7,519 nt of DNA from an uncultured Clostridiaceae bacterium (GTDB lineage Bacteria > Bacillota > Clostridia > TANB77 > CAG-508), in contig CATXTS010000096.1 in assembly GCA_958402495.1 (NCBI GenBank), positions 1 through 7,519 of the forward strand, given 5' to 3'. The notes beneath the pieces are model-generated. The model was not told where the DNA came from. It searched no databases and was given only the letters and a program-made list of their open reading frames with translations. Shown here one piece after another: positions 6,531 through 7,519 of this stretch. A program made the translations under genes and the position numbers. Position 1 is the stretch's first letter. Every line of letters begins with the position of its first letter.

Positions 6531-6578
6531 AATAAAAGCTATAGTTCTAAAGTAAACTTGTCTAACATAGCTATTATT
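6531..6578 (+). repeat. Imperfect stem-loop in the 5' leader of the GerMN gene
   Basis: The left arm 6531-6546 (AATAA, A, AGCTAT, A, GTT) pairs with the right arm 6564-6578 (AAC, ATAGCT, A, TTATT). This gives 14 bp interrupted by one A-A mismatch (6536/6573) and one bulged A (6543), with a 17-base loop. No T-run follows, so it is not a terminator. If the promoter at 6491-6518 is right, the hairpin forms the very 5' end of the mRNA, where it could protect against decay. As DNA it could also be an operator. Confidence 0.4.
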
Positions 6579-6602
6579 AAATAAAAAAAGGGGGAAAAGA
6601 AA

Positions 6603-7151
6603 GTGGATTTAAAAAAATTTATAATTATCTTTATTATTATTCTAATAATTATTGCAATTGGTGCTAGTATTTATTTTTTTGTATGGCATCCTAAAACAGA
6701 AGAAATTACGGAATATGTTCCAGAAGAAGAAATTTCAGAAGAACAAATGAGACAGACAATGGTTTCTTTATATTTTAAAAGTGGAAAAGAGGTAGTACCA
6801 GAAGCACGATTAATTGATGTAAAACAGTTATTAGAAAATCCATATACAAAAATTTTAGAAATGTTAATAAAAGGACCTAAAAACGAAAAATTAGAAAAAA
6901 CAATTCCAGAAGGAACCAAAATTAATAAAGTAGAAAAACAAGGAGAAAATTTAATTATTGACTTTTCAGAAGAATTTATAAATCATCCAATTGGTGGAGA
7001 AGAGGAAGAAAATATAACTATAAAATCAATTGTAAATACAGTAACAGAATTAACAGAAATTAATGGTGTAAAAATAAAAATAAATGGAGAAGAAAATAAA
7101 GCCTTCAAAGATGGAAAAATAAATTTTAAAGAAATATTTATAAGAAAATAA
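6603..7151 (+). CDS. Membrane-anchored GerMN-domain protein
   Basis: A 182-residue protein with an uncleaved N-terminal signal anchor (about residues 5-28, almost pure Ile/Phe/Leu after DLKK), an acidic linker (31-49) and one GerMN domain (about 52-175). Family features are the strand VSLYF (54-58), the M-L-I-K-G-P segment followed by TIPEGTKI (88-107), LIIDFSEEF (117-125) and the helix plus strand SIVNTVTELTEINGVKIKING (142-162). The domain should lie outside the membrane. GerMN proteins such as Bacillus GerM act in spore formation and germination, where they help build or stabilise complexes across the two spore membranes; single-domain forms also occur in vegetative lipoproteins. There is no Cys, so no lipobox: it is anchored by its helix, not as a lipoprotein. 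The GTG start follows AGGGGGA (6589-6595), and the anchor requires this start. It is monocistronic, divergent from the fusion gene, with no terminator visible downstream. Confidence 0.85.
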   Translation: MDLKKFIIIFIIILIIIAIGASIYFFVWHPKTEEITEYVPEEEISEEQMRQTMVSLYFKSGKEVVPEARLIDVKQLLENPYTKILEMLIKGPKNEKLEKTIPEGTKINKVEKQGENLIIDFSEEFINHPIGGEEEENITIKSIVNTVTELTEINGVKIKINGEENKAFKDGKINFKEIFIRK

Positions 7152-7519
7152 TAAAATAATTATAAATTAAATAGTAAAAAAATAAAATAATAAATAAAAA
7201 ATATAAATAATAGAAAATATAATATATTAATAAATAAAAAAAATAATTTAGAAATAATGGATAAAAAATAATCGAATAAATTACAAAAAGACAATAAAAA
7301 AGTAGAAAAATACAAAAAAATATAAAATAATATTGTGAAAAAACAGATTTATAAGAAAGAAAAATAATAATAAAATCAAAAAAGATTCTTCGGAATAAAG
7401 GAAAAAGATTAAGAGAGAAAGAGTATTAAATCAGATTACATAATTTAAAGAATCAACCAATTAAGAAAAATAATAAAAAATAAAGAAACAAAGAGACAAA
7501 CTAAAAAATAAAATAAAAA
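7152..7519. other. A-rich non-coding region at the right end
   Basis: No ORF longer than about 25 codons with a start and ribosome binding site is visible on either strand. The + strand is extremely A-rich: I count 43 A against 9 T in positions 7261-7320. There is no hairpin followed by a T-run after the GerMN gene, so its 3' end is undefined. The only small structure noticed is a 4-bp stem ATTC/GAAT with a TTCG loop closed by C-G (7385-7396). TATAAT at 7218-7223 has no gene after it within the window. Confidence 0.6.

Noticed and set aside
6671..6919. Open frame of 82 codons on the minus strand inside the GerMN gene
   Set aside because: Antisense shadow of a well-supported domain; no ribosome binding site or recognisable protein.
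7385..7396. TTCG tetraloop hairpin, possible terminator or small RNA element
   Set aside because: The stem has only four base pairs and is not followed by a T-run.

Overview
The window is very AT-rich. Lysine, isoleucine and asparagine dominate the proteins, Shine-Dalgarno sites are of the AGGAG/AGGTG/GGGGG type, and GTG starts are used as well as ATG. Trp is encoded by TGG, and TGA ends the first gene, so the standard bacterial code fits. A GerMN-domain protein (a family of endospore formers) and a giant 2-hydroxyacyl-CoA dehydratase activase fusion (a family of anaerobes) suggest an anaerobic, low-GC Firmicute, probably a gut Clostridia-like lineage. The lineage is inference; no rRNA or marker gene is present.

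Layout: positions 1-260 are A-rich non-coding DNA. A patatin-like phospholipase (261-1127, +) converges on an XRE-family repressor-like gene (1135-1479, -), with a hairpin terminator built from the 3' ends of both genes. A 259-base divergent intergenic region with an 11-bp inverted repeat separates the repressor from a small charged helical protein of unknown function (1739-2041, +). That gene in turn converges on the 1441-residue activase/dehydratase fusion (2057-6382, -), again with a bidirectional hairpin terminator. The fusion gene has its own textbook promoter (TTGACA, 17-base spacer, TACAAT) and an imperfect inverted repeat over its -35. Across a 220-base divergent promoter region lies a membrane-anchored GerMN-domain protein (6603-7151, +). 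Positions 7152-7519 are A-rich non-coding DNA.

The genes alternate in direction (+, -, +, -, +), so every CDS appears monocistronic and there is no multi-gene operon. I see no functional pathway linking them. The most plausible regulatory unit is the XRE gene with the divergent small gene. The most biochemically interesting gene is the giant fusion, whose two ATP-driven activase domains, extra Cys cluster and dehydratase-like C-terminus lie on one chain, with no separate dehydratase subunits nearby. I did not find a convincing new defence or mobile system. The best candidates for follow-up are the two inverted repeats in the divergent regions, the 5' stem-loop of the GerMN gene and the unknown small protein.
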